Below, piece after piece: positions 26,794 through 38,892 of a stretch of DNA of 64,000 nucleotides. The DNA is from Sporanaerobium hydrogeniformans (GTDB lineage: Bacteria > Bacillota > Clostridia > Lachnospirales > Cellulosilyticaceae), in NCBI RefSeq assembly GCF_002735925.1, contig NZ_PEDL01000004.1:1-64000 (forward strand). Direction: 5' to 3'. Made by a program: the position numbers and the translations under genes. The notes below the pieces were generated by a model. It made no database searches. It saw only the letters and a program-made list of their open reading frames with translations, and was not told the origin of the DNA. Position 1 is the stretch's first letter. Each line of letters opens with the position of its first letter.

Positions 26794-26986
26794 TCGTATT
26801 AGCACTCCTACTCATACTCTTTACATTATATCATATATCATTTTCTGATACGACTATTTATTCTGCCTAATATTATTATTAGTAATTGTGAATATTTCTA
26901 AATTACTGTACCTTTAAATTATACCCATTCTCTTATGTCGTATTCAAGATAAGCTATGTAAAAAAAGCATTAAATATTTTACAAAA

Positions 26987-27029
26987 AAATAGCTTCACTA
27001 AGGAAATTTGTCCTTTAATGAAGCTATTT
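26987..27029 (-). terminator. Terminator of the HD-GYP gene
   Basis: AAATAGCTTCA pairs with TGAAGCTATTT, with an inner TAAGGA/TCCTTTA stem. A T7 run follows on the minus strand. It lies 34 nt past the stop codon. Confidence 0.85.
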
Positions 27030-27062
27030 GTAAAATTGAATTTTCTTTTATGCTTTCAAAAG

Positions 27063-28706
27063 TCATTCATACATTTTACTTATATTATAAAATTCATCTT
27101 CTACTAAATTTAAACAATGAAGTAATTTAGGTGAAAAAATCCCACATTCTCCATCATTTATCATCTGAATGGCTCTCTCATGACTAAAAGCTTCTTTATA
27201 TACTCTTTTTTCTATTAAAGCATCATATACATCAACTATTCCAACAATTTGGGCACATATAGGAATAGCATCGCCTTTCAAACCGTCTGGATACCCTCTC
27301 CCATCAAATCTTTCATGATGATATCTGCATATTTCATGCCCTATTTTTGCAAGATACTTATCATAATTCTCTAATATCCTCAATACGAGATTGTCTCCGA
27401 TAATAGTATGTGTTTTCATTTCTTCAAACTCTTCTTTCGTTAGCTTTCCTGGTTTTAAAAGTATGCTATCGGAAATCCCTATTTTCCCTATATCATGAAG
27501 AGCTGAAGCATTACAGAGTAAATCAATTTTTTCTTCATCTATTTTGTATTCTGGATATAACTCTGTTACCTTTTTTGCTAAGATATATGTAAACCTCTTG
27601 ATTCTTTTAATATGTTGCCCAGATTCTAAGTCTCTAAATTCTACGATATCTGCTAGATTATCAATAATAGCTATATTTAGAGTTTTTAGTTTTTCACTTT
27701 GTATCTTGATTTTTTCTGTTTTAGTTTCCACCATAACTTCAAGATCTTCCTTATATTTTCGTAGTTCTTTTTCTGCATGCTCTGCTCTTTTTTGTAATCG
27801 GATTGCTTTTTGTCTTTTTGTATAATAAACCAGAATAACTATATTTAATAAAACTACACACAATATATAGGTTATCATAAGTCTCTTACTGTATTCATTG
27901 GTAGCAGTACTCATAACTGCTTTGTCCACTACGTATACAACATGCCATTCGGACTTTGTCTCATGATAAATAAGCGAATAGGGAAAGCCTATGTTATCAA
28001 AATCAATTTTTCCAGATTCCTTCATTAATAAATCCTCAATGTATGGCGCAATGAGTTCCTGCTTGTCAATACTTTGATCAAATATAGTCTTTCCTATAAA
28101 TATTTCATTTGTATGCCCTACAAATACACCCTCTCTATTTAATATAAATCCAGCCGCAATCGACTCTTCCTCTCTTACCATTTGGTTTAATATAGAATTG
28201 ATTTCACTCTGCTTAATATCTAACCCAACAACACAATTATTTGTATCTTTAATTTTTTTTGAAATCGTAATTACTTTTTCTTTCGTAATAATATCCTCAT
28301 AAGGATTGGTTATTACAAGGTCACCTCTACTTATGGCAAGATCATACCATTCTCTTCCAATAGGATTACTATTTATATACCTCTCATCCCTAGTACCTAC
28401 CACTTTACCATTACAAGCAATATAGAGATTATAAAAACAATTGGGGTTTTCATTAATCATCTTAAAAGTATCATCAACAAGGTCTTTTGTAGTTAGCAAA
28501 TCGTCCGGTATCTTTTTCATATACCGGTAATCCCTTTCCACAAAATTCACAATATTTTCTCCTATATATATAATGCTATCCAAGTAATTGACACTTTCTA
28601 TAGATTTAGAAATTCCTTTTTCTATATTTTTCTCAAACACCTCATTTACTAAGATTATATTCCCAAATATTCCTAGAAGTACTAATAATATATTTAATAT
28701 TAGCAA
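27063..28706 (-). CDS. HD-GYP phosphodiesterase with dCACHE-like sensor; start frame-shifted
   Basis: This is a predicted c-di-GMP phosphodiesterase. A membrane helix at the N-terminus is followed by an extracellular sensor of about 250 residues (dCACHE-like, GREWYDLAISRGD), a second helix, a coiled coil (about 300-345) and an HD-GYP domain. The HD-GYP motifs HDIGKIG (HD at 404) and HHERFDGRGYP are intact. The open frame has no good start: the TTG at 28706 lacks a ribosome site and cuts into the first helix. An ATG at 28755 has AGGTGAG 7 nt upstream but is one base out of frame because of an A9 run (28734-28726). With A8 the two frames join. This may be slippage, phase variation or a sequence error. 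Confidence 0.85.
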   Translation of the reverse strand: MLILNILLVLLGIFGNIILVNEVFEKNIEKGISKSIESVNYLDSIIYIGENIVNFVERDYRYMKKIPDDLLTTKDLVDDTFKMINENPNCFYNLYIACNGKVVGTRDERYINSNPIGREWYDLAISRGDLVITNPYEDIITKEKVITISKKIKDTNNCVVGLDIKQSEINSILNQMVREEESIAAGFILNREGVFVGHTNEIFIGKTIFDQSIDKQELIAPYIEDLLMKESGKIDFDNIGFPYSLIYHETKSEWHVVYVVDKAVMSTATNEYSKRLMITYILCVVLLNIVILVYYTKRQKAIRLQKRAEHAEKELRKYKEDLEVMVETKTEKIKIQSEKLKTLNIAIIDNLADIVEFRDLESGQHIKRIKRFTYILAKKVTELYPEYKIDEEKIDLLCNASALHDIGKIGISDSILLKPGKLTKEEFEEMKTHTIIGDNLVLRILENYDKYLAKIGHEICRYHHERFDGRGYPDGLKGDAIPICAQIVGIVDVYDALIEKRVYKEAFSHERAIQMINDGECGIFSPKLLHCLNLVEDEFYNISKMYE

Positions 28707-28725
28707 TGTAATTATTAATATAATA

Positions 28726-28734
28726 TTTTTTTTT
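28726..28734 (-). repeat. A9 homopolymer at the HD-GYP start
   Basis: Nine A on the coding strand at codons 8-10 of the frame from ATG 28755. Loss of one A joins that start, with its good ribosome site, to the long downstream frame. As written, the ATG frame ends after about 37 codons. Confidence 0.75.
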
Positions 28735-28769
28735 ATGACAGCTTCTAATGTACATAAAAATTCTCACCT

Positions 28770-29111
28770 ACCTCTTAGAATAGTTTTTATCCTATATATT
28801 TGTTCCTTTTAGGTCTAGCTGTACCTTAAATGTGATAAATATACTCCTAAATAATTTATCAAAAACCTTATATTTACTTTTTTGTAACTATCATTAAATA
28901 ATTATACTACTATTTACCACTTTTTTCTACAATGTTTTAGAATTATTAGATTATTTTGCAATGTTTTATATATAAAAGTAAACAATTTCTATATTCCTAT
29001 TTTTACCTTTATTAATAGATAAATTATTTAAAGCCTACTTTAAATCTGGCACAACATTATTCTCTCTTCAAAATAAAATGTGATTAATATTATTTGACTC
29101 CAACGCAAAAA
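28770..29111. other. AT-rich intergenic stretch without recognisable genes
   Basis: The gap between the HD-GYP ribosome site and the lysS terminator is very AT-rich, with many short inverted A/T runs. I see no open frame, RNA gene or convincing promoter with both boxes. Confidence 0.5.
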
Positions 29112-29143
29112 GACACTTTTCAAAAGATTTTTTGAAAAGTGTC
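29112..29143 (-). terminator. Terminator of greA-lysS
   Basis: GACACTTTTCAAAA (29112-29125) pairs with TTTTGAAAAGTGTC (29130-29143), followed by TTTTT on the minus strand. Confidence 0.85.
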
Positions 29144-29180
29144 CTCTAAGTGCAATATTTTAAATTAAATTTTACTCGTT

Positions 29181-31231
<2,051 letters not shown>

Positions 31232-31328
31232 TTCTTTGCTTCCTTTCATAAACGTAATAGAAGTTTTTTATATCTTTCTAGCCTTAAAACGCCGCTACCT
31301 AGTGAGCATTAAATTTTTTAATTTCACA

Positions 31329-31357
31329 ATTATACCCTAGGTAACACATATTGTCAA
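31329..31357 (-). promoter_or_regulatory. Consensus promoter of greA-lysS
   Basis: The minus strand has -35 TTGACA (31357-31352), a 17-nt spacer and -10 TATAAT (31334-31329), a perfect sigma-A promoter. The leader before greA is about 90 nt. Confidence 0.9.
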
Positions 31358-31429
31358 CTTAGCTTTGGAATTCCTTCTGTTTGCTTATATATTTCCTTAA
31401 GCTTTAAATACTATACCTAGTTTATATTG

Positions 31430-32416
31430 TTAAATATGACCTTTCAGCCTACTGTTTATCTTCGCCTGACACATCTCTAAAAGTCTTTGTATATCATCAT
31501 ATGACTCAACACTCGTAAGCATGCGTCTAAATTCTACAGCACCATGAACACCTTTTACATAAGCAGTTAAATGTGAACGCATTTCACGAATACCCGTATA
31601 TTCACCTTTATATTCTATAAGCATTTTAGCATGCCTCAAAATAAGTTCGGCTCGTTCTTCAAAACTCGGTTCAGGCAGTATTTCCCCTGTCTCTAAATAA
31701 TGAATCGTTCTTTTAAAGAGCCATGGATTACCTTGGGCTCCTCTACCAATCATAACTGCATCGCAGCCGGTATAATCTAACATATTCTTCGCATCTTCTG
31801 GAGATTTAATATCTCCATTCCCAATAAGCGGTATACTTATGCTTTCTTTAACAGCTTTTATAATGTCCCAATCTGCTTTACCACTGTAAAACTGTTCTCG
31901 AGTACGCCCATGTAAGGTTAAAGCACTTGCTCCCGCTTCTTCAATAATTTTAGCAACTTCAAGGGCATTAATCGAATCTTCATCAAATCCTTTACGAATT
32001 TTAACTGTAAGTGGCTTATGAAGAGCTTTCGCCACTGTATAGACAATTTCACCGATACGTTCTGGATTTTTAAGATGCGCTGAACCTTCTCCATTTTTAG
32101 TAATTTTAGGTGCTGGGCACCCCATATTAATATCTATAAAGTCTACTTCACTTTCAGCAATCTTCTTAGCCATCTCAGCTAAAATTTGTGGGTCACTCCC
32201 TGAAAGTTGTATCCCTACAGGATGTTCCTTAGGATCAATATAAATAAGGTTATTTGTCTTTTCATTTTCATAAAAAAGTCCTTTAGCACTCACCATCTCT
32301 GAATAGAGCATACCACACCCAAATTCTTTACATAGTAAGCGAAAAGGTAAATCTGTTACGCCAGCCATAGGTGCTAAAAATACATTATTGGGGGTTGTTA
32401 TATTTCCAAATTTCAT
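31430..32416 (-). CDS. dusB: tRNA-dihydrouridine synthase, DusB type
   Basis: This flavoprotein reduces uridines in the tRNA D-loop. The 328-aa protein has an FMN TIM barrel with FLAPMAGVTDLPFRLL near residue 13. The catalytic Cys lies in DINMGCPAPK near 100, followed by HGRTREQFYSG and IGNGDI, and an all-helical C-terminal tRNA-binding domain. It starts 7 nt after coaX and is co-transcribed with it. The dusB-lysS neighbourhood is conserved in Bacilli. Confidence 0.95.
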   Translation of the reverse strand: MKFGNITTPNNVFLAPMAGVTDLPFRLLCKEFGCGMLYSEMVSAKGLFYENEKTNNLIYIDPKEHPVGIQLSGSDPQILAEMAKKIAESEVDFIDINMGCPAPKITKNGEGSAHLKNPERIGEIVYTVAKALHKPLTVKIRKGFDEDSINALEVAKIIEEAGASALTLHGRTREQFYSGKADWDIIKAVKESISIPLIGNGDIKSPEDAKNMLDYTGCDAVMIGRGAQGNPWLFKRTIHYLETGEILPEPSFEERAELILRHAKMLIEYKGEYTGIREMRSHLTAYVKGVHGAVEFRRMLTSVESYDDIQRLLEMCQAKINSRLKGHI

Positions 32417-32423
32417 TTTTTTC

Positions 32424-33194
32424 CTACCTGTTTTTATAGTAAATAAGCTCTAACCCTCTTAGAGTAAGAAGCCCATCATAATGATCAATTACATTTGTTC
32501 CATCTTGAATGACTCTTGCAAGACCTCCAGTAGCAATAACCTTTAGATGAGGTGCATTTAATTCTTCCTTTACTTTATTCACAATATATTCTACTTGTCC
32601 AATATAACCATAAACAAGTCCTGCTTGCATGCTAGTTATAGTGTTCTTACAGTCTAAAATATTCTTAGTTTTTTTAATTTCAATATGAGGAAGCTGTGCT
32701 GCACTTCGCCATAGTGCATCTGCACTAATACGTATTCCTGGTGAAGTAATGCCACCTATAAATTCTCCTTTTTCATTAACAATATCATAGGTTGTAGCTG
32801 TGCCAAAGTCAATGACCATACAAGGTGGCCCATAAAGTTCAAAGCTTGCTACCGCATTTACAATGCGGTCTGCTCCTACTTCTCTTGGGTTATCTGTCCG
32901 AATAGCTATACCTGTTTTTAGCCCTTTACCTACTACAAGAGGCGTCTTATCAAAGTATTTTTTAATACTGTTATTAAGTGAATACATAATATCGGGAACA
33001 ACAGATGAAATAATAACCGCTTCAATATCTTTAGGTGTAATAGACTTTTGTCTTAAAAGTTCAATCATCATTACACCATATTCATCAGAAGTCCTAGGCA
33101 TTCTTGTTGTTAATCTATAGATGCCTAATAAATTTCCATTTTCCATAGCCCCAAGTACAATATTGCTATTACCTACATCAATGACTAGTATCAT
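32424..33194 (-). CDS. coaX: Type III pantothenate kinase
   Basis: CoaX phosphorylates pantothenate, the first step of CoA synthesis. The ASKHA fold is visible as the N-terminal phosphate loop [10 protein letters not shown], the central [11 protein letters not shown] motif near residue 125 and the GGITSPG and ATGGLA loops. The length of 256 aa is typical. AGAAGGA precedes the ATG. It forms a two-gene unit with dusB, separated from the upstream gene by a terminator. Confidence 0.96.
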   Translation of the reverse strand: MILVIDVGNSNIVLGAMENGNLLGIYRLTTRMPRTSDEYGVMMIELLRQKSITPKDIEAVIISSVVPDIMYSLNNSIKKYFDKTPLVVGKGLKTGIAIRTDNPREVGADRIVNAVASFELYGPPCMVIDFGTATTYDIVNEKGEFIGGITSPGIRISADALWRSAAQLPHIEIKKTKNILDCKNTITSMQAGLVYGYIGQVEYIVNKVKEELNAPHLKVIATGGLARVIQDGTNVIDHYDGLLTLRGLELIYYKNR

Positions 33195-33249
33195 AGTTTA
33201 TTCCTTCTTTCACTTTTAGGCCTTTTATCGGGTCTTTTACATTTCAAAA

Positions 33250-33272
33250 AGCAGACACTCAAGGTGTCTGCT
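33250..33272 (-). terminator. Terminator after the birA unit
   Basis: AGCAGACAC (33250-33258) pairs with GTGTCTGCT (33264-33272), followed by TTTTT on the minus strand. A further AAAAAGTAT/ATACTTTTT repeat lies at about 33293-33345. Confidence 0.8.
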
Positions 33273-33358
33273 AGCTCTAACTATTAATCTTAAAAAGTAT
33301 ACTATTTAATTAGCGCTTTAATTATAAGGGATACTTTTTATTTTTTCAAGTAAAACTA

Positions 33359-33799
33359 TTATTCTGCTAATAGTTCCCTTGCAAATTCCCCTGCTTTTTC
33401 ATCATATTTGTCCGTGATATAGTCAATGATCTCTTCTGCTTTTTTCTTTGCTTGTTGAAGAACTAAAATCTCTCTTACGATCTGTCCGTTTTGTGTTGCA
33501 TAAATCATATACCAAAGTTTGAGAGAACGGAACATTTCTTTTTCTTCTGTTTGCAGTTTCTTAATTTCTAATCCTGCACCAATCTCATCATAATTCATAG
33601 GATCTTCATAGCGCTCTTCAATGAAGATTTCCCCCTCTTCATTAAAACCAAGTGTCATAATACAATTTACCTTTTCTGCTATGATAGCAAGCTTAGCTCG
33701 CACCTCATCCTTAATGCTTTCAGGTAACCCCTTAAACTCTTCATTAAAATAATACTTCTGAACATAAGGTGATACAGAGATTAATATTTTTTTTCCCAT
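33359..33799 (-). CDS. Conserved hypothetical protein (146 aa, possibly DUF6145)
   Basis: This is a soluble mixed alpha/beta protein. It begins MGKKILISVSPYVQKYYFN and has a MTLGFNEEGEIFIEERYED segment, a mid-helix FRSLKLWYMIYATQNG and a long C-terminal charged helix. It looks like a Lachnospiraceae-type family I remember as DUF6145, but I cannot confirm that here. It starts 3 nt after birA and is co-transcribed with it. No enzymatic motif is visible. Confidence 0.7.
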   Translation of the reverse strand: MGKKILISVSPYVQKYYFNEEFKGLPESIKDEVRAKLAIIAEKVNCIMTLGFNEEGEIFIEERYEDPMNYDEIGAGLEIKKLQTEEKEMFRSLKLWYMIYATQNGQIVREILVLQQAKKKAEEIIDYITDKYDEKAGEFARELLAE

Positions 33800-33802
33800 T
33801 TA

Positions 33803-34804
33803 TTATACTCCTTTTTCTTTCTCCTCATCCACATACCCATATAATCCTCTTACAGATACCTCTCCTGCTAAGATAATTTTTTCTTCACCTTGCTCCGTCA
33901 CTACTTTAAGCATGCCTTCTTCTGTAATGGCCTTTGCATAGGCTACATACTCTTGTGAAGAGGCTAATATCTTTACCTTTTTATTTAAAGTAATGCACTT
34001 AGCTTCATAACGCTGAATAAAGTTTTGAAATGTCGGAACTTCTAGATAAGTAAAATAATCTTTTTCAAACCGCATAAGAAATTCTTTTAAAATATCTTTC
34101 CGAATATATTGCTGCTTTCCTTCCAAATAAAGAGAGGATGCATACGGTAAATCCTCTGGAAAATGGGGTGTATTCACATTAATACCTATACCAAGTATCA
34201 CATATTTTATACCTTCTAGCTCTGCACTCATCTCCGTTAAAATACCACATACCTTTTTGCCATTTACTACAATATCATTTGGCCACTTAATACGGGCTTC
34301 TAAGCCTGTTACAGCTTCTATCGCTTCACATAGGCTTAATCCTGCCACCAGTGTGAGGGTACTAGCTTGTAGGGGTAAGATAGGAGGTCTTAAGACTAAA
34401 GACATCCATATACCTGTTCCTGCTGGAGAAGACCAGTTCCTCCCTAATCTTCCCTTACCTAACAATTGCTGATCGGCAATGACTACTAGTCCTTCTTGAC
34501 AACCCTCTCTAGCTAACTGTTTTGCCTCTTCATTCGTCGAGCTTATCTCTTCGTAATAAACAATCTCTCTACCTAATAACTGAGTATGAAGCTCCTCTAA
34601 TACTTCAGACTTTGTTATAATGTTAGGAACCTCTTTTATACGATAACCTTTTCTTGTGCTTGATTCAATGGTATAGCCTTGCTCTTTAAGTTTATTAATC
34701 GTTTTCCATATACTTGCTCTTGTTACACCTAATACCTTACTCATTTCTTCACCAGATAAATAATCTTCTGCATTTTTTAGAAGGGTTAGTACTTCATTTA
34801 CCAC
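33803..34804 (-). CDS. birA: Bifunctional biotin-protein ligase / biotin operon repressor
   Basis: An N-terminal winged helix (SGEEMSKVLGVTRASIWK, about 17-34) gives DNA binding. The central ligase domain has the biotinyl-AMP loop GKGRLGRNW near 115 and the KWPNDI motif near 170. A small SH3-like C-terminal domain follows. The 333-aa protein attaches biotin to carboxylases and probably represses biotin genes, none of which are in this window. The start is GTG with GAGGTG upstream. It lies just after the ftsH terminator. Confidence 0.95.
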   Translation of the reverse strand: MVNEVLTLLKNAEDYLSGEEMSKVLGVTRASIWKTINKLKEQGYTIESSTRKGYRIKEVPNIITKSEVLEELHTQLLGREIVYYEEISSTNEEAKQLAREGCQEGLVVIADQQLLGKGRLGRNWSSPAGTGIWMSLVLRPPILPLQASTLTLVAGLSLCEAIEAVTGLEARIKWPNDIVVNGKKVCGILTEMSAELEGIKYVILGIGINVNTPHFPEDLPYASSLYLEGKQQYIRKDILKEFLMRFEKDYFTYLEVPTFQNFIQRYEAKCITLNKKVKILASSQEYVAYAKAITEEGMLKVVTEQGEEKIILAGEVSVRGLYGYVDEEKEKGV

Positions 34805-34824
34805 TATGCCACCTCATTTTTCAA

Positions 34825-34860
34825 AAATAAAAAGCCGAAAAATACTTCGGCTTTTTATTT
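34825..34860 (-). terminator. Terminator of tilS-hpt-ftsH
   Basis: AAATAAAAAGCCGAA (34825-34839) pairs perfectly with TTCGGCTTTTTATTT (34846-34860). It lies 6 nt after the ftsH stop. Confidence 0.88.
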
Positions 34861-34866
34861 TACTCT

Positions 34867-36846
34867 CTATTCTTCTTTCTCTTCCGAAGTTATAACTGGA
34901 GAGATAGCTTCTTCCTTAATCTCTTCTCTCTCTTCTTTAACTTGTTCTACCTCTTCACTTTGCTTAACATCTTTTCTATCTTCAAAGTCAAAAAGGTTAA
35001 ATTGTGCCACATTTTCAGTATCGATTGCTTCACCTTTCATAAGCTTCCTAAACTCTTTACCTGTTAGCTTTTCTTTCTTCATTAGAACTTCTGATGCCTT
35101 ATGAAGAATATCGATATGCTTTTCAAGAGTTTCTTTTGCTTTGAGATAACAATCATGAATAAGCTCACCAATTTTTCTATCGATTTCAGTTGCCAAAGCT
35201 TCACTATAATTACGCATATGATTAAAGTCTCTGCCTAAAAATGGTTCTTCTTGCTCATCCCCAAACTTAATAGGTCCAAGATCACTCATACCATATTTGG
35301 TAATCATATCCCTTGCAATATGAGTTGCTCTTTCAATATCATTAGAAGCACCTGTTGTGATATCTCCTAATACGATTTCTTCTGCTGCACGGCCACCTAA
35401 TAAGGAGATAATCTCTTGAACCATCTTGGTCTTTGTCATATACATTCTATCTTCTTTAGGGATAGGCATTGTATAACCACCTGCAAAACCTGTAGGAATA
35501 ATAGATATACTATGAACAGGGTCTAATAAATCTAATACTTCATGAATAAGAGCATGCCCTATCTCATGATAAGCTGTAATACGTTTTTCTTTATCTGTAA
35601 TAATGTGACTCTTCTTTTCTGTACCTACTGTAATTTTAATAAAAGCCTTTTGAACCTCTTCCATATCAATAGCACGCTTGTTATGTCTAGCTGTAAGAAG
35701 GGCTGCTTCATTCATTAAGTTTGCAAGGTCTGCACCAGTAAAACCTGATGTTGTTCTGGCAATGGTTTCAATATCCACATCTTCTTGAAGTGGTTTACCT
35801 TTTGCATGTACTTTTAGAATGGCTGAACGTCCTTTAATGTCTGGTCTACCTACAACAATTTGCCTATCAAAACGTCCTGGTCTTAAAAGAGCAGGGTCTA
35901 AAACATCTGCACGGTTGGTAGCTGCTAACACAATAACACCTTCATTGGCACCAAAACCATCCATTTCTACAAGGAGTTGATTAAGGGTTTGTTCCCTTTC
36001 ATCATGACCTCCCCCAAGACCAGCACCACGTTTACGCCCTACGGCATCAATTTCATCAATAAATACAATACAAGGTGCATTTTTCTTAGCTTGTTCGAAT
36101 AAATCTCTTACACGAGAAGCACCCACACCTACAAACATTTCTACAAAGTCAGAACCTGAAATGCTAAAGAAAGGGACTCCTGCTTCTCCTGCTACTGCTT
36201 TAGCAAGTAAGGTCTTACCTGTTCCTGGAGGTCCTACAAGAAGTACACCCTTTGGAATTTTAGCACCTACTTGGATATACCGACTTTGATTTTTAAGGAA
36301 ATCTACAATTTCTGCAACCTCTTCCTTTTCCTCATCTAAGCCTGCTACATCCTTAAAGGTAATATTTCCTTTTTCGTCAATGGTCATCTTGGCCTTACTC
36401 TTGCCAAAGGACATGATACGACCACCGCCGCCTCCACCACCGCCTTGCATTTGCTGTACAAAAAAGACCATGATAAAGATAAACATCCCTACTATAAGTA
36501 CAATTTGCATAATAGGTAAGAATAAACTAGGCTGCGTCTGCTTGGTTTCAAAGATAAAACTTGCACGTATATCTTCTGGTAAGCTTTGGTAGTATGTCGT
36601 AAATACAGAAGGTACTACATCAATATTACTTACTTGCCCAGACTTACTTACAATCTTTGCATAACCTTCTGATATATCGACTGTAATTTTTTCAATTTGT
36701 TTGTTTTGAATAGCATCTAATACTTGACTATAAGTAAGTGATGTACTTGCTTGAGATGTATCTCTACTTGTTCCATAAAATACAGCTAGGAAAAGTACTC
36801 CTACAATAATTAGCCATAAATAGGTGCTCTTTAAATTTTTTTTCAA
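34867..36846 (-). CDS. ftsH: ATP-dependent zinc metalloprotease FtsH
   Basis: FtsH is a membrane-anchored hexameric AAA+ protease. Two membrane helices (about residues 6-25 and 105-130) flank a short outer domain. A glycine-rich linker ([14 protein letters not shown]) follows, then the AAA domain with Walker [14 protein letters not shown], Walker [11 protein letters not shown] and the second region of homology LRPGRFDRQ. The zinc-protease motif is HEIGH. An unusually acidic, Glu/Lys-rich tail of about 45 residues ends the 659-aa protein. The start is TTG with AAGGAGG upstream. Confidence 0.97.
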   Translation of the reverse strand: MKKNLKSTYLWLIIVGVLFLAVFYGTSRDTSQASTSLTYSQVLDAIQNKQIEKITVDISEGYAKIVSKSGQVSNIDVVPSVFTTYYQSLPEDIRASFIFETKQTQPSLFLPIMQIVLIVGMFIFIMVFFVQQMQGGGGGGGGRIMSFGKSKAKMTIDEKGNITFKDVAGLDEEKEEVAEIVDFLKNQSRYIQVGAKIPKGVLLVGPPGTGKTLLAKAVAGEAGVPFFSISGSDFVEMFVGVGASRVRDLFEQAKKNAPCIVFIDEIDAVGRKRGAGLGGGHDEREQTLNQLLVEMDGFGANEGVIVLAATNRADVLDPALLRPGRFDRQIVVGRPDIKGRSAILKVHAKGKPLQEDVDIETIARTTSGFTGADLANLMNEAALLTARHNKRAIDMEEVQKAFIKITVGTEKKSHIITDKEKRITAYHEIGHALIHEVLDLLDPVHSISIIPTGFAGGYTMPIPKEDRMYMTKTKMVQEIISLLGGRAAEEIVLGDITTGASNDIERATHIARDMITKYGMSDLGPIKFGDEQEEPFLGRDFNHMRNYSEALATEIDRKIGELIHDCYLKAKETLEKHIDILHKASEVLMKKEKLTGKEFRKLMKGEAIDTENVAQFNLFDFEDRKDVKQSEEVEQVKEEREEIKEEAISPVITSEEKEE

Positions 36847-36878
36847 ATTCTATTTCCTCCTTCCATTTTCCTTTCCAA

Positions 36879-37397
36879 TTATTCTTTATTTACAGCTATA
36901 TAAGGGAGATTTCTATAGTATTGCTTATAGTCTAATCCATACCCAATAACAAATTCATTACCAATTGGGAAACCAATATAGCTTACTTCCACATCACTTA
37001 CTCGTTCTTCTTTTTTGTCAAGTAATGTACAAATTTTAATACTTGCAGGCTTTCTTTCACTTAGAATATTGCTAAGATATTGGAGTGTTCGCCCTGAGTC
37101 AATGATATCTTCTACAATCAGGATATGTTTACCTTCAATTGGCTCATCTAAATCCTTAAGAATTTTAACTACGCCACTACTTCTGTATTCATCGCCATAG
37201 CTAGAAACTACCATAAATTCCATTTTCATAGGCACACCAATATGTTTCGCTAAATCTGTCATAAACATAACGCCGCCTTTAAGTACACAAAGCACAACAA
37301 TCTCTTTACCCTCATAATCCTTGGTAATTTCTGTTCCTAATTCTTTAATACGCTTTTGTAAATCCGCTTCTGATATAAGCGTCTCTAAGTTTAACAT
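36879..37397 (-). CDS. hpt: Hypoxanthine phosphoribosyltransferase
   Basis: Hpt salvages hypoxanthine and guanine using PRPP. The PRPP loop IVEDIIDSGRTLQYL lies near residue 95. The protein also shows CVLKGGVMFMTDLAK near 40 and the C-terminal FVIGYGLDY loop. The 172-aa length is typical. The gene lies 9 nt after tilS and 33 nt before ftsH, the order conserved in Firmicutes. Confidence 0.96.
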   Translation of the reverse strand: MLNLETLISEADLQKRIKELGTEITKDYEGKEIVVLCVLKGGVMFMTDLAKHIGVPMKMEFMVVSSYGDEYRSSGVVKILKDLDEPIEGKHILIVEDIIDSGRTLQYLSNILSERKPASIKICTLLDKKEERVSDVEVSYIGFPIGNEFVIGYGLDYKQYYRNLPYIAVNKE

Positions 37398-37405
37398 ACT
37401 ACCTC

Positions 37406-38788
37406 CTACGATTCATCCATCTGTAATTTTATTTCTAGCACCTCTTGTGTTGCTTCAGTAATATAATAATCCGTATTTAATCTTCCTCCTACTACCCATA
37501 TAACTTCTTGCCCTTGAGTAATAAGTGGTGTATAGTCTCTCTTTTCATTTGGAACCTTATCATCAATAAATAATTTTTTAATTTTTTTTGTTCCACCTGC
37601 AGTGACAATATAGTCTTGAGGCTGTCTTGTACGAATTTGCAAGCTGTCTTTTATTTTACCATAATCGATATATTTAGTATACATCTTTTCATTTTTTTGC
37701 TCAATTGTTTCTTTTTTTACTTTAGTCAAGGTAATACGTATCTGAAAAGCTTCAACTTGATTAACACCTAATTGAAGAGCTTGATTCAAGCTTACGTGTT
37801 CCTTCTTCCCTTCTTTCTTTGTTAGCATAAGCCTATTATACTGCCTGCTAACAACAATTCCATATGGCAAATGCACTTTCTTACCTGTCTGTTGCTGTGT
37901 TAAAGCTATACTACTTTGTATATGCTTTAGTGTAATATCTTTGCTACTTCCTACGAGTTTTTCTATCCCTAGATAGACTAAACGCTTTTGTATATAGGAT
38001 GCCTCTTGGCTAAAAAGTCCCAAATCAAAAACTAATGCTTGATCTACTATTTGAACAGTCTCTTTAAAACGCTCTAAAGTATATTCTTTAAGGAAAGTTT
38101 CACTTTCTCTATAAAGCTGACTATGCTCACCTAAAGTTCTTACTATATTAGGATTAATAGTGTCTTGTATATAGGGTATGCACTCTAAACGAATTTTATT
38201 TCTTGTATAAATAGGCAGTAGATTTGTCGCATCTTCTCTAAAAGGAACCTTTTGCTTTTGACAATAGTCTTCAATCTCACTTCGTTCCAGACATAATAAT
38301 GGTCTTATCATTTCTGGTGTTTTTGGCAAAATACCTCCTAGCCCCTTTAAATCTGTTCCTCTAAAAAAACGCATAATCAGTGTCTCTGCTTGGTCATTCA
38401 TATGATGGGCAGTTACTATTTTATCATTTGGATTTAATAAAGATATAAAGAAACTATAACGTTCTTTTCGTCCTGCCTCTTCCTCAGACAAACCTTGTTT
38501 TTTTGCTGTAGCTTTTACATCACAATTTTTGCGAAAGTAAGCAAGTCCCCACTCTTTACAAACCTCTTCAACAAGCTTAGCATCTAACTCTGCCTCTTCT
38601 CTTATCCCATGATGTACATGAGCTATTTTAAGACTTATATCATAATACAACTGATGCGTATATAAAAAGTGAAGCAGCATCATTGAATCAGCACCACCCG
38701 ACACCCCTACAACAAGAGTATCTCCTTTTTCAATAAGTCCCTGCTCCTCGATAAAGTCTTTTACCTTCTTTGTTACTTTATGCACCAT
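37406..38788 (-). CDS. tilS: tRNA(Ile)-lysidine synthase
   Basis: TilS modifies C34 of the CAU-anticodon tRNA-Ile to lysidine. The N-terminal PP-loop ATPase motif VVGVSGGADSMMLLHFL (about 24-40) and the HHGIREEAELDA and HHMNDQAETLIMRF blocks are present, as are the C-terminal TilS substrate domains with RTRQPQDYI. The length is 460 aa. It is the first gene of the tilS-hpt-ftsH operon and diverges from the tautomerase gene across an AT-rich 100-nt gap. Confidence 0.95.
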   Translation of the reverse strand: MVHKVTKKVKDFIEEQGLIEKGDTLVVGVSGGADSMMLLHFLYTHQLYYDISLKIAHVHHGIREEAELDAKLVEEVCKEWGLAYFRKNCDVKATAKKQGLSEEEAGRKERYSFFISLLNPNDKIVTAHHMNDQAETLIMRFFRGTDLKGLGGILPKTPEMIRPLLCLERSEIEDYCQKQKVPFREDATNLLPIYTRNKIRLECIPYIQDTINPNIVRTLGEHSQLYRESETFLKEYTLERFKETVQIVDQALVFDLGLFSQEASYIQKRLVYLGIEKLVGSSKDITLKHIQSSIALTQQQTGKKVHLPYGIVVSRQYNRLMLTKKEGKKEHVSLNQALQLGVNQVEAFQIRITLTKVKKETIEQKNEKMYTKYIDYGKIKDSLQIRTRQPQDYIVTAGGTKKIKKLFIDDKVPNEKRDYTPLITQGQEVIWVVGGRLNTDYYITEATQEVLEIKLQMDES

Positions 38789-38892
38789 GCTCTTCTCCTT
38801 ACTTTTAAGGCTTTTACTTTTCTTATGAATATTTATATATTATAATATAAATTAAACTTTATCACTATCTCTATTTAGAAAGGAAGATGAAA

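Noticed and set aside
36380-36592. Plus-strand frame with a run of prolines
   Set aside because: It is the complement of the glycine-rich FtsH linker and has no start signals.
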